Positions 1 to 8,555 of a DNA stretch of 64,000 bases are shown in pieces. The notes below the pieces were generated by a model. The model saw nothing but the letters and a program-made list of their open reading frames with translations, was not told the DNA's origin and searched no databases. The DNA comes from Bacteroides sp. (GTDB lineage Bacteria > Bacteroidota > Bacteroidia > Bacteroidales > Bacteroidaceae), in contig NZ_JASLER010000081.1 of NCBI RefSeq assembly GCF_030151085.1, positions 1 through 64,000 on the forward strand, given 5' to 3'. The position numbers were made by a program, and so were the translations under genes. Position 1 is the first letter of the stretch. Each line of letters opens with the position of its first letter.

Positions 1-31
1 AAGATGTCGAATCATTCAATAACAAGAATAT

Positions 32-1825
32 ATGAAATACATAAAATATAATTGGCTGTTGCTGGCCTTACTGAGTTTCTCTTTGTCGTCCTGCTTCGAT
101 CTGGAAGAAGAGGTCTTTGACAGAGTAGACTCCAAGATATATTATCAAGACGAGAATAGTGTGAAAGGCGCTGTAGCTTCCATCTACGAGGTGGGAACGA
201 AGAGTTATATTGAATACTTCTGGTACCTCCAGGAATTCTCTGCCGACCAGGTGGCATGGCGCTCGTGGAACGGGGGCTTGTGGGGATACGATGAGGCTGA
301 GAAGTTTGTGCTCTCTACTCAGAACTGGACACCTGATTCCAAAATCATTCGTACAACTTGGGAGACGGCATGGAGTACTATCGGTCTTTGTAATACATTG
401 ATTACCGACTTGGAATCGCTCAACGCTTCCTCCCTGAAAATGACCGACGAGAAGATGAAAGCTTACATCGGTGAAGTACGAACCCTCCGTGCATGGGCTT
501 ACTATAACATCTTTGAGATTTGGGGTGGTGCTTTGCCGCTGAATATCTCTACCGGTACGGATGTTCCTCCCAGTGCCGACCCTGATTTCGATACCAGTTG
601 CAAGAAGATATACAACTTTATCTCCAGCGAACTTGATGCTTGCGTTAATGATCTCACCAAGAACAACGTGAACCGCATGAATCAGGCTGTGAACCGCATG
701 GTTAAAGCCCGTCTGCTACTCAACTCCGAAGTGTTTATTAAGGAGAATCATTACAGCGAGTGTGCCACCCTTTGTCAGGAGATTCTGGATAATAAGTATG
801 GTACTTACTCCATAGCTAACGATTATCGGAATATTTACTCGATCAATAACATCGACTGCTCCGAAGTAGTGATGGCGTTTGCTTACGAGGTAGGTCAGCT
901 TAATGGGGGATGGATGCGCGACATGCCTTTCCTACCTTATAATATATGGGATTACTTCAACGGCACTTATCAGCAGAGTCCGTGGAACTGCGTTTGTCTG
1001 ACTCCTTCGTTCGACAACTCCGGCAACGTGCTTGCTACGGGTGGTACCGACAATCCGAAGTGCTTCCTCGATGCTCCCTACAATGATAAGCTGGGTGCTG
1101 TGTACGAACGTTATGACAATCGTGATATCCGCAAGCAGAACTACGTCTTCGACGAGAAGGCAGGCAACTACAAAGGTATATTCCTGAAAGGTGCCCTGAA
1201 AGCCAACTATGGCAAAGGTGACGCTGTGAAAGCCGATGCCGACCGTGACGGACAACCCATTGTTTACGTAGATCAGGTAGGTACGTTCATGAACAAGGGT
1301 CGTAATCTTGAAACTGTTATGTCACCCCGTTGGGGCGAGACCACCTCGGGTGTGCGATTGGTGAAATATCCCGTTTATCCCGAATCAATGGGCATTGACT
1401 TCCAGGATATTGACGAAGTAGAGTTCCGTCTGAGCGAAGTTGTTTACATGCTTGCCGAATGCAAGATGCGTGCCGGCGATGCCAACGGTGCTAAAGAACT
1501 GGTGAACAGTGTGCGCCAGCGCTATTTCTCGGCTTCTGACTGGGCGAAGGTAAAAGATGAACCCGGACGTGGCTTCACTGCTTTCGATATGGATTGGATG
1601 TTGAGCCAGTGGGGACTTGAGTTCTTCTCCGAAGGTCGCCGCCGCCGTACCGACCTGCGCCGTTTCGATAAGTTTACCCAAGGTCAATGGTGGTTCTTTG
1701 GTCGTGCAACCGAAGACGGCAAGCAGCTACCTGCCACCCGTGACCGCAAGTATGAGTGGTATCCGTTACCTTCATCGGCATTGCTGGTAAACAAGGGACT
1801 GGTACAGAATCCTAATTATAAATAA
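32..1825 (+). CDS. SusD/RagB-like starch-binding outer-membrane lipoprotein
   Basis: Surface glycan-binding lipoprotein that caps a SusC TonB-dependent transporter. The N-terminus is a lipoprotein signal peptide whose lipobox LSSC puts the acylated Cys at residue 21. The mature part opens with the SusD-style segment (DLEEEVFDRVDSKIY) and ends with the typical SusD C-terminal block: a helix with MLAEC, the FFSEGRRRRTDLRRFDKF motif near residue 535, then WYPLPSSALL and a final NPNYK. At 597 residues the length fits the family. The expected SusC would lie immediately to the left, outside the window. It is followed after 18 bp by a CBM26 lipoprotein and then two GH13 enzymes, so the ligand is probably an alpha-glucan. 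The family call is firm; the ligand is inferred from context. Confidence 0.93.
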   Translation: MKYIKYNWLLLALLSFSLSSCFDLEEEVFDRVDSKIYYQDENSVKGAVASIYEVGTKSYIEYFWYLQEFSADQVAWRSWNGGLWGYDEAEKFVLSTQNWTPDSKIIRTTWETAWSTIGLCNTLITDLESLNASSLKMTDEKMKAYIGEVRTLRAWAYYNIFEIWGGALPLNISTGTDVPPSADPDFDTSCKKIYNFISSELDACVNDLTKNNVNRMNQAVNRMVKARLLLNSEVFIKENHYSECATLCQEILDNKYGTYSIANDYRNIYSINNIDCSEVVMAFAYEVGQLNGGWMRDMPFLPYNIWDYFNGTYQQSPWNCVCLTPSFDNSGNVLATGGTDNPKCFLDAPYNDKLGAVYERYDNRDIRKQNYVFDEKAGNYKGIFLKGALKANYGKGDAVKADADRDGQPIVYVDQVGTFMNKGRNLETVMSPRWGETTSGVRLVKYPVYPESMGIDFQDIDEVEFRLSEVVYMLAECKMRAGDANGAKELVNSVRQRYFSASDWAKVKDEPGRGFTAFDMDWMLSQWGLEFFSEGRRRRTDLRRFDKFTQGQWWFFGRATEDGKQLPATRDRKYEWYPLPSSALLVNKGLVQNPNYK

Positions 1826-1843
1826 CTCTAATCCCGATTATCC

Positions 1844-2935
1844 ATGAAGAAAAATATTCTATCCTTACTGCTGTTGATGCCCTTACTGGCATTGCTGGGC
1901 AGTTGTGACAGCAAAGAAGAAATTGTGTTCGACCATGAATTGCCGCAATTTGAACTGAAGCAAGATGCCATATTGCTCGAAGTAATAATGCCTCAGGGCA
2001 CCAAGGCAGATGAGAAAATCTATATAGCCGGTGCCTTCAATGATGGTGAAGAGGCTGTAGGACAAACGGAGTGGCAGTTGGAGAAAGCTGCCAATAGCGA
2101 TGTAAAGTGGGGCATCTACCTGTCGCCTGCCACCTTTAAAGGTGGTAAGACACTTGCCGACGGTTTCTACTTTGTATCGGACAAACAAGGCATGGAGCGT
2201 ACGGTGAAAAACGAAGACGTGTCTCATGTACTCAATGTAGGTATTGGTACTCGTACCAATGTCATGGTATCCCGATGGGCAGCCTATTTTGTTGAAGAAC
2301 CGGGTGAAGTAAAACATGACGGTTATGTGGTCTATGTAGAAGATCATACGAGTTGGGAAGGATTGGCACTCTATGGCTGGGGTGATGCAGAGTTTGCCGG
2401 TGGCTGGCCCGGAATGCAAGTTACTGGAACGCAGAAGATAGGCAAGGTTACCTACAAGTATTTCGATACGGGCGAGGCAAACAAAGGCTTGGAAGTCAAT
2501 CTTATATTCAATAATAACAATGGTGGCAAGCAATTCGATGGTCCTAAAGTTACTTTGAATCGCGATTACTATTACTACCTCACGGATACCAGCTGCGATG
2601 AAGTTGTGCCGAGCACTTATACCGGTTTCACAGTCTATGTAGAAGATAATACCGGATGGGACGAGATAGCTCTCTACGGTTGGGGAGATGCAGAGTTTGC
2701 CGGAGCATGGCCAGGTATTCAAGTAACGGGTACGAAGACGATGAAAGGAGTCTCCTACAAGTACTTTGACCTCGGTGAAGCTACTACCGGGCTGAATATC
2801 AACCTGATCTTCAATAACAACAATCATGGCAAGCAATTCGATGGGCCTAATGTTACGGTGGATCGTGATTTCTACTACCGTATCTCCGAATCGGGTGCCG
2901 AAGAAGTAGACCCCAATGCACCGAAGCCGGAGTAA
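1844..2935 (+). CDS. SusE/SusF-position lipoprotein with tandem CBM26 starch-binding modules
   Basis: Predicted surface starch-binding lipoprotein with no catalytic domain. The lipobox LGSC gives Cys21. Residues about 45-150 form a beta-rich domain of the kind seen at the N-terminus of SusE/SusF-type proteins. Two near-identical modules of about 90 residues follow, at about 161-250 and 262-350. Each begins VYVED-T-W, contains ALYGWGDAEFAG-WPG and ends in LIFNNNN-GKQFDGP, which matches the CBM26 signature. The duplication is clear at DNA level too (about 2326-2590 and 2626-2880). It lies between the SusD-like gene and two GH13 genes, the position occupied by susE/susF in the classical sus operon. 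Binding to starch is inferred from CBM26. Confidence 0.85.
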   Translation: MKKNILSLLLLMPLLALLGSCDSKEEIVFDHELPQFELKQDAILLEVIMPQGTKADEKIYIAGAFNDGEEAVGQTEWQLEKAANSDVKWGIYLSPATFKGGKTLADGFYFVSDKQGMERTVKNEDVSHVLNVGIGTRTNVMVSRWAAYFVEEPGEVKHDGYVVYVEDHTSWEGLALYGWGDAEFAGGWPGMQVTGTQKIGKVTYKYFDTGEANKGLEVNLIFNNNNGGKQFDGPKVTLNRDYYYYLTDTSCDEVVPSTYTGFTVYVEDNTGWDEIALYGWGDAEFAGAWPGIQVTGTKTMKGVSYKYFDLGEATTGLNINLIFNNNNHGKQFDGPNVTVDRDFYYRISESGAEEVDPNAPKPE

Positions 2936-2955
2936 TAAGAAGAAACCGCTAATAA

Positions 2956-4308
2956 ATGAATAGCATGATAAAGTTTAGAACCTATATCCAAGTGATACTT
3001 CCCGCATTGTTACTGCACCTCTTTACGGGGTGCAGCAGCAACTCCGGTAGTGAACCCGATGTGCCGTTGCCTACCGAAGCAGGCAATGAAATGGTGATCT
3101 ACGAGGCCAATCCCAAAGTCTTTGCCCGTACCAATGCCCTGAACGCTATCTCGGCACGACTGGACGAGATTCACGATTTAGGCGTCAATGTACTGTGGCT
3201 GATGCCTGTTTATGAACAAGGTGTGAAGAATGCCATCGGTTCTCCCTATTGTATTAAAGATTATAAGAAACTGAATGCCGATTACGGTACGCTGGATGAC
3301 TTGAAGTCACTGGTTACCAAAGCACATGGTAAGGGTATGCGTGTACTGCTTGACTGGGTGGCAAACCATACTTCATGGGACAATGCCTGGATTCAGAATA
3401 AATCGTGGTACACCCGCGATGCCGGCGGAAACATCATCTCCCCCGAAGGTATGGGGTGGGCGGATGTAGCCGACCTTGATTATAGCAGTGCCGACATGCG
3501 TTCCGCAATGATAGAAGCCATGAAGTACTGGGTACAGACAGCCAATATAGACGGTTACCGTTGCGACTATGCCGAAGGTGTGCCCGATGACTTTTGGAAA
3601 CAAGTCATCAAGGAGTTGAAAACGATTAAAGACGATGATCTCCTGATGCTTGCCGAAGGTGGAAAAGCGGCCTTGTATGCCGATGGTTTTGATATAGTCT
3701 ACGGTTGGAGTCTCATACCAAAATTGCAAGATGTTTTTGCCGGAAAGGCGGCATTGTCTGCACTGTACGAAGTGCATCGGCAGGAGTATCAAGGCGTACC
3801 CGCAGGTAAACAACGCTTGCGCTACACCACCAACCATGATTTAGCTTCTGAACATTCTCCGTTGCAGACTTATAAGAATGAGCGTGGTGCAATGGCTGCC
3901 TTTGTATTGGCTACAATGCTCGATGGAGTTCCACTTATCTACAGTTCACAAGAGATAGGCTATTCACAGCCTCTTTCCTTCTTTGGATATCAACTTATGG
4001 ACTGGAATTCAAACCCTGCTTGTCTCAATGAATACAAGCAACTGATGAAAGTTTATAAAGTATCGGCAACATTGCGGGGTGGGGCACTCAAGACATACGA
4101 AACGGGTAAGGTAGCTTCTCTCTATCACACTGCCGGAGAAAAAGGGCTGTTCGTCGTGGTAAATACCAGCAACGAACCCCAAACCATAAAAGTGCCCATA
4201 GAACGTACTGGCGATAAGGTGAAGAACTTGCTGAACAACGAGGTTACGACGCTATCGGCAGCACTGACATTGGAAGCATATCAGTATTATATTTGGGAAA
4301 AGCAATAA
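2956..4308 (+). CDS. GH13 alpha-amylase family lipoprotein
   Basis: Retaining alpha-glucan hydrolase of family GH13, predicted to be lipid-anchored (Cys26 after LFTG). All four classical conserved regions are visible: region I DWVANH starting at Asp133; region II GYRCD with the nucleophile Asp204; region III with the general acid Glu234 in LMLAEG; region IV TTNHD with Asp295. At 450 residues it is a compact enzyme: catalytic barrel plus a short C-terminal beta domain, with no added CBM. It is 20 bp downstream of the CBM26 lipoprotein and 58 bp upstream of a second GH13, so probably in the same operon. Met4 is an alternative start that keeps the signal peptide. Exact specificity (amylase, neopullulanase or another) cannot be read from the sequence alone. 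Confidence 0.92.
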   Translation: MNSMIKFRTYIQVILPALLLHLFTGCSSNSGSEPDVPLPTEAGNEMVIYEANPKVFARTNALNAISARLDEIHDLGVNVLWLMPVYEQGVKNAIGSPYCIKDYKKLNADYGTLDDLKSLVTKAHGKGMRVLLDWVANHTSWDNAWIQNKSWYTRDAGGNIISPEGMGWADVADLDYSSADMRSAMIEAMKYWVQTANIDGYRCDYAEGVPDDFWKQVIKELKTIKDDDLLMLAEGGKAALYADGFDIVYGWSLIPKLQDVFAGKAALSALYEVHRQEYQGVPAGKQRLRYTTNHDLASEHSPLQTYKNERGAMAAFVLATMLDGVPLIYSSQEIGYSQPLSFFGYQLMDWNSNPACLNEYKQLMKVYKVSATLRGGALKTYETGKVASLYHTAGEKGLFVVVNTSNEPQTIKVPIERTGDKVKNLLNNEVTTLSAALTLEAYQYYIWEKQ

Positions 4309-4366
4309 ACAGAATGTGTTGATGTGACTCATTGCATTCATACATTGAACTAATAACTAACACACT

Positions 4367-5692
4367 ATGCAGATTAAGAATATACTGTTTTCAATAGGAC
4401 TTTTTTCCTTGCTTTGTGCATGCGGCAATAAGCCGCACGACAATGCAACAATTTATACATTGCCTGCCCCCGAAGATGTGGTAATGTATCAGGTCAACCC
4501 ACGTGTATTTGCTCCTAATGCTTCTTTCAATGCAGTAGGAAACTACCTGGACTCTATCCGCCGTATGGGCGTGAATGTAGTATGGTTTATGCCTATCAAT
4601 GAAGTAGGGAAGGAGAAATCGGTTAACTCCCCTTATTGCGTGAAGGACTACAAAGGCGTCAATCCCGAGTTTGGCACGATGCAAGAGTTCAAGCAATTGG
4701 TTGGTCAGTGTCACGAGAAAGGAATGAGTGTCATTATGGACTGGGTGGCAAACCACACTTCGTGGGACAATGCCTGGATGGCTCACAAAGACTGGTACAC
4801 ACAAGACGAGGCGGGTAACGTTGTCTTTCCCGCAGGTACTGGTTGGAAAGACGTGGCCGATTTGAACTTCGATAATCCCGACATGCGACTTGCCATGATA
4901 GATGCCATGACCTTCTGGGTAGATAGTGTGGGTATCGACGGTTTTCGTTGTGATGCAGCCGACTTTGTTCCGTATGACTTCTGGAAACAGGCATTAGATT
5001 CTCTTCGTACCCGTTCGGAGCGTCCGTTGCTGATGCTTGCCGAAGGAAAGAGAAAAGATCATTTCGCCGCCGGTTTTGATATGGACTATGCTTGGAACTT
5101 CCTTGAAGGCATCCGTAGGGTTTTCCTGAAAGATAGTTGTGTCACTACGCTCATTGATATAGACCGTGCCGAGTATGATTCTATTCCTGCCGGAAAGAGA
5201 AAGCTTCGCTTTACAACCAATCACGACGAATCGGTCAAGATGTCTCCTATCCGGGAATTTGGTGGAGATCGTGGCTCAATCGCAGCTTTCGTAATCTCCT
5301 CCTATCTGCATGGAGGAGCATTGATCTATAGTTCGCAAGAGGTGGGGCATCGCGAGCGTATCGACTTCTTCCATTACTGCCCTATAGATTGGTCTGTCAA
5401 CTCCGCTCTGCGCCGTGAGTACGAAACCTTGATGAAGCTCTACAACGAATATCCCGCCATTCGTAAAGGCGAATTGAAGACATATTCCGGTTGTGATGTT
5501 TTCAGCTTCGAGAAAGAAGCCGACGGGCAGCGCATTCTGGTCGTAATCAATGTGCGTGATAGCAATCAGATCGTTACGTTGCCTGAAGCATGGAAAAAAC
5601 ATGCTTGTACCAATCTATACACAAATGGAAGTGAGGCACTTGCCGAATCACTATCATTGGCTCCTTACGAATATAGAATACTCAAATATTAG
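4367..5692 (+). CDS. GH13 alpha-amylase family lipoprotein (second copy)
   Basis: Second GH13 enzyme, clearly a paralogue of the preceding gene (shared DWVANHTSWDNAW block and overall layout). The lipobox around LLCAC gives Cys19. The catalytic residues are intact: nucleophile Asp196 in GFRCDAAD, general acid Glu226 in LMLAEGKRK, and Asp287 in FTTNHDE. The 441-residue length again means a bare catalytic barrel with a short C-terminal domain. The GH13 pair arose by duplication and has diverged, notably just after the nucleophile (DYAEGVP against DAADFVP), so the two may differ in subsite use. Last gene before a 299-bp gap that carries a repeat array. Confidence 0.92.
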   Translation: MQIKNILFSIGLFSLLCACGNKPHDNATIYTLPAPEDVVMYQVNPRVFAPNASFNAVGNYLDSIRRMGVNVVWFMPINEVGKEKSVNSPYCVKDYKGVNPEFGTMQEFKQLVGQCHEKGMSVIMDWVANHTSWDNAWMAHKDWYTQDEAGNVVFPAGTGWKDVADLNFDNPDMRLAMIDAMTFWVDSVGIDGFRCDAADFVPYDFWKQALDSLRTRSERPLLMLAEGKRKDHFAAGFDMDYAWNFLEGIRRVFLKDSCVTTLIDIDRAEYDSIPAGKRKLRFTTNHDESVKMSPIREFGGDRGSIAAFVISSYLHGGALIYSSQEVGHRERIDFFHYCPIDWSVNSALRREYETLMKLYNEYPAIRKGELKTYSGCDVFSFEKEADGQRILVVINVRDSNQIVTLPEAWKKHACTNLYTNGSEALAESLSLAPYEYRILKY

Positions 5693-5991
5693 CAGATTGA
5701 TTAAAAAGATAACTGGAAATCCAGTGATACTTTTGTCCTGATTTGTTAATGGCAGAATGTATATGCCTAATAGCTTGATGCTCAGTAGTTAAAAAGAGTA
5801 CTACAATAAGTATACGACTGAATGGCATTCAGTATAGGACTGAACCCTATTCACTATACGACTGAATAGGGTTCTCTATAGGACTGATTTCTCTATAAAA
5901 ACTTTTGTAAACAACATTCTGCGATGAATATGTATCAATGTCTGAGTTCTCATAAACCATCTTGAAATATAAATAAAACCAATGACTTAAT
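5693..5991. other. Intergenic region between GH13 and susB-like gene
   Basis: No credible gene. A weak hairpin (ACTGG at 5712-5716 with CCAGT at 5721-5725) follows the GH13 stop codon but has no good T-run. The centre holds the 22-bp repeat array described separately (5811-5898). No canonical TAnnTTTG box was found close to the GH97 start, so it is unclear whether GH97 has its own promoter or is read through from the GH13 genes. Confidence 0.6.
5811..5898. repeat. Four-unit, 22-bp-period array of interrupted palindromes
   Basis: Four consecutive 22-bp units start at 5811, 5833, 5855 and 5877. Each begins TATACGACTGA or TATAGGACTGA in strict alternation. A unit is a 7-bp spacer (TATASGA) plus a 15-bp palindrome with 5-bp arms and 5-bp centre: CTGAA-TGGCA-TTCAG in unit 1, CTGAA-CCCTA-TTCAC in unit 2, CTGAA-TAGGG-TTCTC in unit 3, decayed in unit 4. 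Units 2 and 3 are also complementary to each other: GAACCCTATTC (5842-5852) pairs with GAATAGGGTTC (5864-5874), giving an 11-bp stem with an 11-nt loop. The array lies upstream of the susB-like gene. Function unknown. Confidence 0.85.
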
Positions 5992-8139
5992 ATGAAAATC
6001 ATTCGAACTGCACTGATCGCACTGTTGCTGGGCATAGCCTCGCAAGCATCTGCCCAACAACTTACCTCACCCGATGGCAATCTGACGCTGAACGTCGGGT
6101 TGGACAAGGGTACTCCCACCTATCAGCTTGCTTACAAAGGCAAGCCTGTTATTACCACCAGCAAACTGGGGCTGGAGACGGAAGAAGCTTCCCTTTCGGG
6201 CAACTTCACCCAAACCGATGCCCAAACTTCCTCATTTGATGAAACCTGGGCACCCGTATGGGGCGAATACAGCCACATACGCAACCAGTACAACGAATTG
6301 GCGGTAACCCTGACACAAAAGGATAACCACGCCCGCACTCTGTTACTCCGTTTCCGTCTCTACAATGACGGACTTGGCTTCCGTTACGAACTGCCCGAAC
6401 AGAGAACCATGAACTATCTCATTGTCTCCGATGAGTGTACCGAGTTCAATCTGACTGGAAATCACAAGACCTTCTGTATCCCCGGCGATTACGATACCAA
6501 TGAGTTTGCCTACACCACGGCTCTGTTATCGGATATCAAAGAAGGTATGAAAGCCAATCTGCGCAAGAAAGGTTACGAGTCCCGGGCAACTGGCTTTACC
6601 GTGCAAACTCCTCTTATGATGAAATCCTCTGACGGACTCTATATCAATATACATGAGGCCGCTTTGGTGGATTATGCCGGCATGCTGCTCAATGTAGATG
6701 ACCAAAATTTCCGCCTGAGCGCTCACCTCACTCCCGACAAACTGGGAAAGAAAGGTTATCTGCAATTGCCCTTCCACACACCTTGGCGTACTGTCATTGT
6801 CAGTGACGATGCCCGCGACATCCTTGCCTCCCAACTGATATTGAACCTGAATGAACCTTGTCGTTTTACGGATACTTCCTGGATTAAACCTCAGAAATTT
6901 ATCGGCGTATGGTGGGAGATGTTCACCGGCGATGGCAAGACATGGGCTTATAGCGATTATTACAAAGCCAAACCCGGTGTAACCGATTACACCAAGCTCA
7001 CCCCCAACGGACACCATCCCGCCCATACAGCCCACGTCAAAGAATACATCGACTTTGCTTCAGAAAACGGTATCGACGGCGTTCTCGTCGAAGGTTGGAA
7101 CGAAGGCTGGGAAGACTGGGCATCGTATCGCAAAGACCGCCAATTCCTTTTCAACAAACCCTATCCCGATTTCGATGTAAAAGAGTTGCAACGCTATGCC
7201 GCCTCCAAAGGTGTGCGCATCATCATGCACCACGAAACCGCCGCCAATGCTGCCGACTACGAACGCCAGTTGGATGAGGCTTTTCAGTACATGGTAGATA
7301 ACGGTTATAACTCCGTAAAGACCGGTTATGTAGGCTATATTATTCCTCGCAACGAGTACCATTCCTCTCAATGGATGAACAATCACTACATCTACGTAGT
7401 GAAGCGTGCCGCCGATTACAAGATTATGATAGACAGCCATGAAGCAGTGCGCCCCACAGGGCTTTGCCGCACGTATCCCAACTGGCTTGCGCAGGAGTCT
7501 GCCCGCGGTGGAGAGTTCGAGTCGATGGGCGGCAATGATCCAGATCATACTACCATCTTGCCTTTCACCCGCTTGAAAGGCGGACCGATGGACTATACTC
7601 CCGGTATCTTCGAAACCCGTCTCAGTTACTACGGCGACGGTAAGAAGTCGGAGCGTGTACACACCACCTTGGTGAAACAACTTGCCTTGTATCTCACCAT
7701 GCCCAGTCCCATACAGATGGCGGCTGACCTGCCTTCCAACTATCGCCGCTTTATGGATGCCTTCCAGTTCATTAAGGATGTCCCCGTAGACTGGGCGGAT
7801 AGTCATTATCTGGAAGCTGAACCGGGTGATTACATCACCGTTGCCCGCCAGGCTAAGGATCGTGACGAATGGTTTATTGGAGCCATAACCGATGAGAACG
7901 CACGCACTGCCATCATTCCTTTTAATTATCTGACGGCAGGCAAGAAATACATCGCCACCATTTACGAAGACGGTCGTGATGCCGATTGGGATGCCAATCC
8001 GCAGAGTTATCAAATTCGCAAAGTCATCGTAACCGGTAAAAGCGTATTGAAACAAAAGCTTGCTCCCAGCGGTGGAGTGGCTATCAGTCTGAAAGAAGCC
8101 ACCAAGGAGTCGCTGAAAGGACTGAAAGAAATTAAGTGA
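5992..8139 (+). CDS. susB: SusB-like inverting GH97 alpha-glucosidase
   Basis: Family GH97 alpha-glucosidase, predicted periplasmic (signal peptide MKIIRTALIALLLGIASQASA, cleaved before QQ). Key glutamates line up, with a constant offset of 24, with those I recall for B. thetaiotaomicron SusB: Glu415 (HHETA) with the base Glu439, Glu484 (DSHEA) with the base Glu508, Glu502 with the calcium ligand Glu526, and Glu508 (GGEFES) with the acid Glu532. This is the inverting glutamate set, not the retaining Asp type found at 44.1 kb. Length 715 against about 738 for SusB. It would convert imported maltooligosaccharides to glucose. It follows the GH13 pair after 299 bp and ends in front of a clear terminator, closing the starch locus. 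Confidence 0.93.
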   Translation: MKIIRTALIALLLGIASQASAQQLTSPDGNLTLNVGLDKGTPTYQLAYKGKPVITTSKLGLETEEASLSGNFTQTDAQTSSFDETWAPVWGEYSHIRNQYNELAVTLTQKDNHARTLLLRFRLYNDGLGFRYELPEQRTMNYLIVSDECTEFNLTGNHKTFCIPGDYDTNEFAYTTALLSDIKEGMKANLRKKGYESRATGFTVQTPLMMKSSDGLYINIHEAALVDYAGMLLNVDDQNFRLSAHLTPDKLGKKGYLQLPFHTPWRTVIVSDDARDILASQLILNLNEPCRFTDTSWIKPQKFIGVWWEMFTGDGKTWAYSDYYKAKPGVTDYTKLTPNGHHPAHTAHVKEYIDFASENGIDGVLVEGWNEGWEDWASYRKDRQFLFNKPYPDFDVKELQRYAASKGVRIIMHHETAANAADYERQLDEAFQYMVDNGYNSVKTGYVGYIIPRNEYHSSQWMNNHYIYVVKRAADYKIMIDSHEAVRPTGLCRTYPNWLAQESARGGEFESMGGNDPDHTTILPFTRLKGGPMDYTPGIFETRLSYYGDGKKSERVHTTLVKQLALYLTMPSPIQMAADLPSNYRRFMDAFQFIKDVPVDWADSHYLEAEPGDYITVARQAKDRDEWFIGAITDENARTAIIPFNYLTAGKKYIATIYEDGRDADWDANPQSYQIRKVIVTGKSVLKQKLAPSGGVAISLKEATKESLKGLKEIK

Positions 8140-8179
8140 AGGAAATTATCCTGCATTTAATATTAAAGTTAACAAAAGG

Positions 8180-8209
8180 AAAGCGCGGGCCGGGAGGTTC
8201 GCGCTTTTA
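8180..8209 (+). terminator. Rho-independent terminator after susB-like gene
   Basis: An 8-bp perfect stem, AAAGCGCG (8180-8187) with CGCGCTTT (8200-8207), encloses a 12-nt GC-rich loop and runs into TTTTAATT. It lies 40 bp after the GH97 stop codon and separates the starch locus from the next one. Confidence 0.85.
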
Positions 8210-8555
8210 ATTGTTAAGCCCGGCACGAATGTGTTTGAGGGAAATGTGATATCCTTTTCTTTAATCAATTTTACTCATTAACTTTTATTAGCAAATAAAT
8301 CTCCTTTTTTCGATAGGGTTGTGCCCATGTGCCCTGTTTTATATATGAAGCCTTGAAATAAATCAGCTGAATTAGAGAGAATCTAAAATAAGTTTGAGTA
8401 TTAACCGTAATTTAATAATAGCCTATGAAGCATACCAAGAAAAATGCATCAGATTGACAGTTAATCCTGCTAGCCAATCGAAAGTACAGATTAACTAAAA
8501 TCTGTTTATTAACTTAACATTTAATCTAATATTTTATTTCCCCAAGAAACATCTT
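8210..8555. other. Intergenic leader region upstream of susC
   Basis: AT-rich with no credible gene. TAAGTTTG at 8389-8396 fits the Bacteroides -7 consensus TAnnTTTG and would give a leader of about 150 nt for the susC at 8556, but I see no TTTG box at the right spacing. A short inverted repeat, AGATT (8482-8486) with AATCT (8499-8503), lies in the putative leader. The operator element found in the third locus is absent here. Promoter assignment is tentative. Confidence 0.35.

Noticed and set aside
1..31. C-terminal end of an upstream SusC
   Set aside because: A SusC is expected here, but no frame in these few bases ends with the aromatic terminus usual for SusC, so I did not call it.
5550..5741. 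63-codon frame at the end of the second GH13 gene
   Set aside because: It is out of frame with the intact GH13 catalytic gene and has no independent support.
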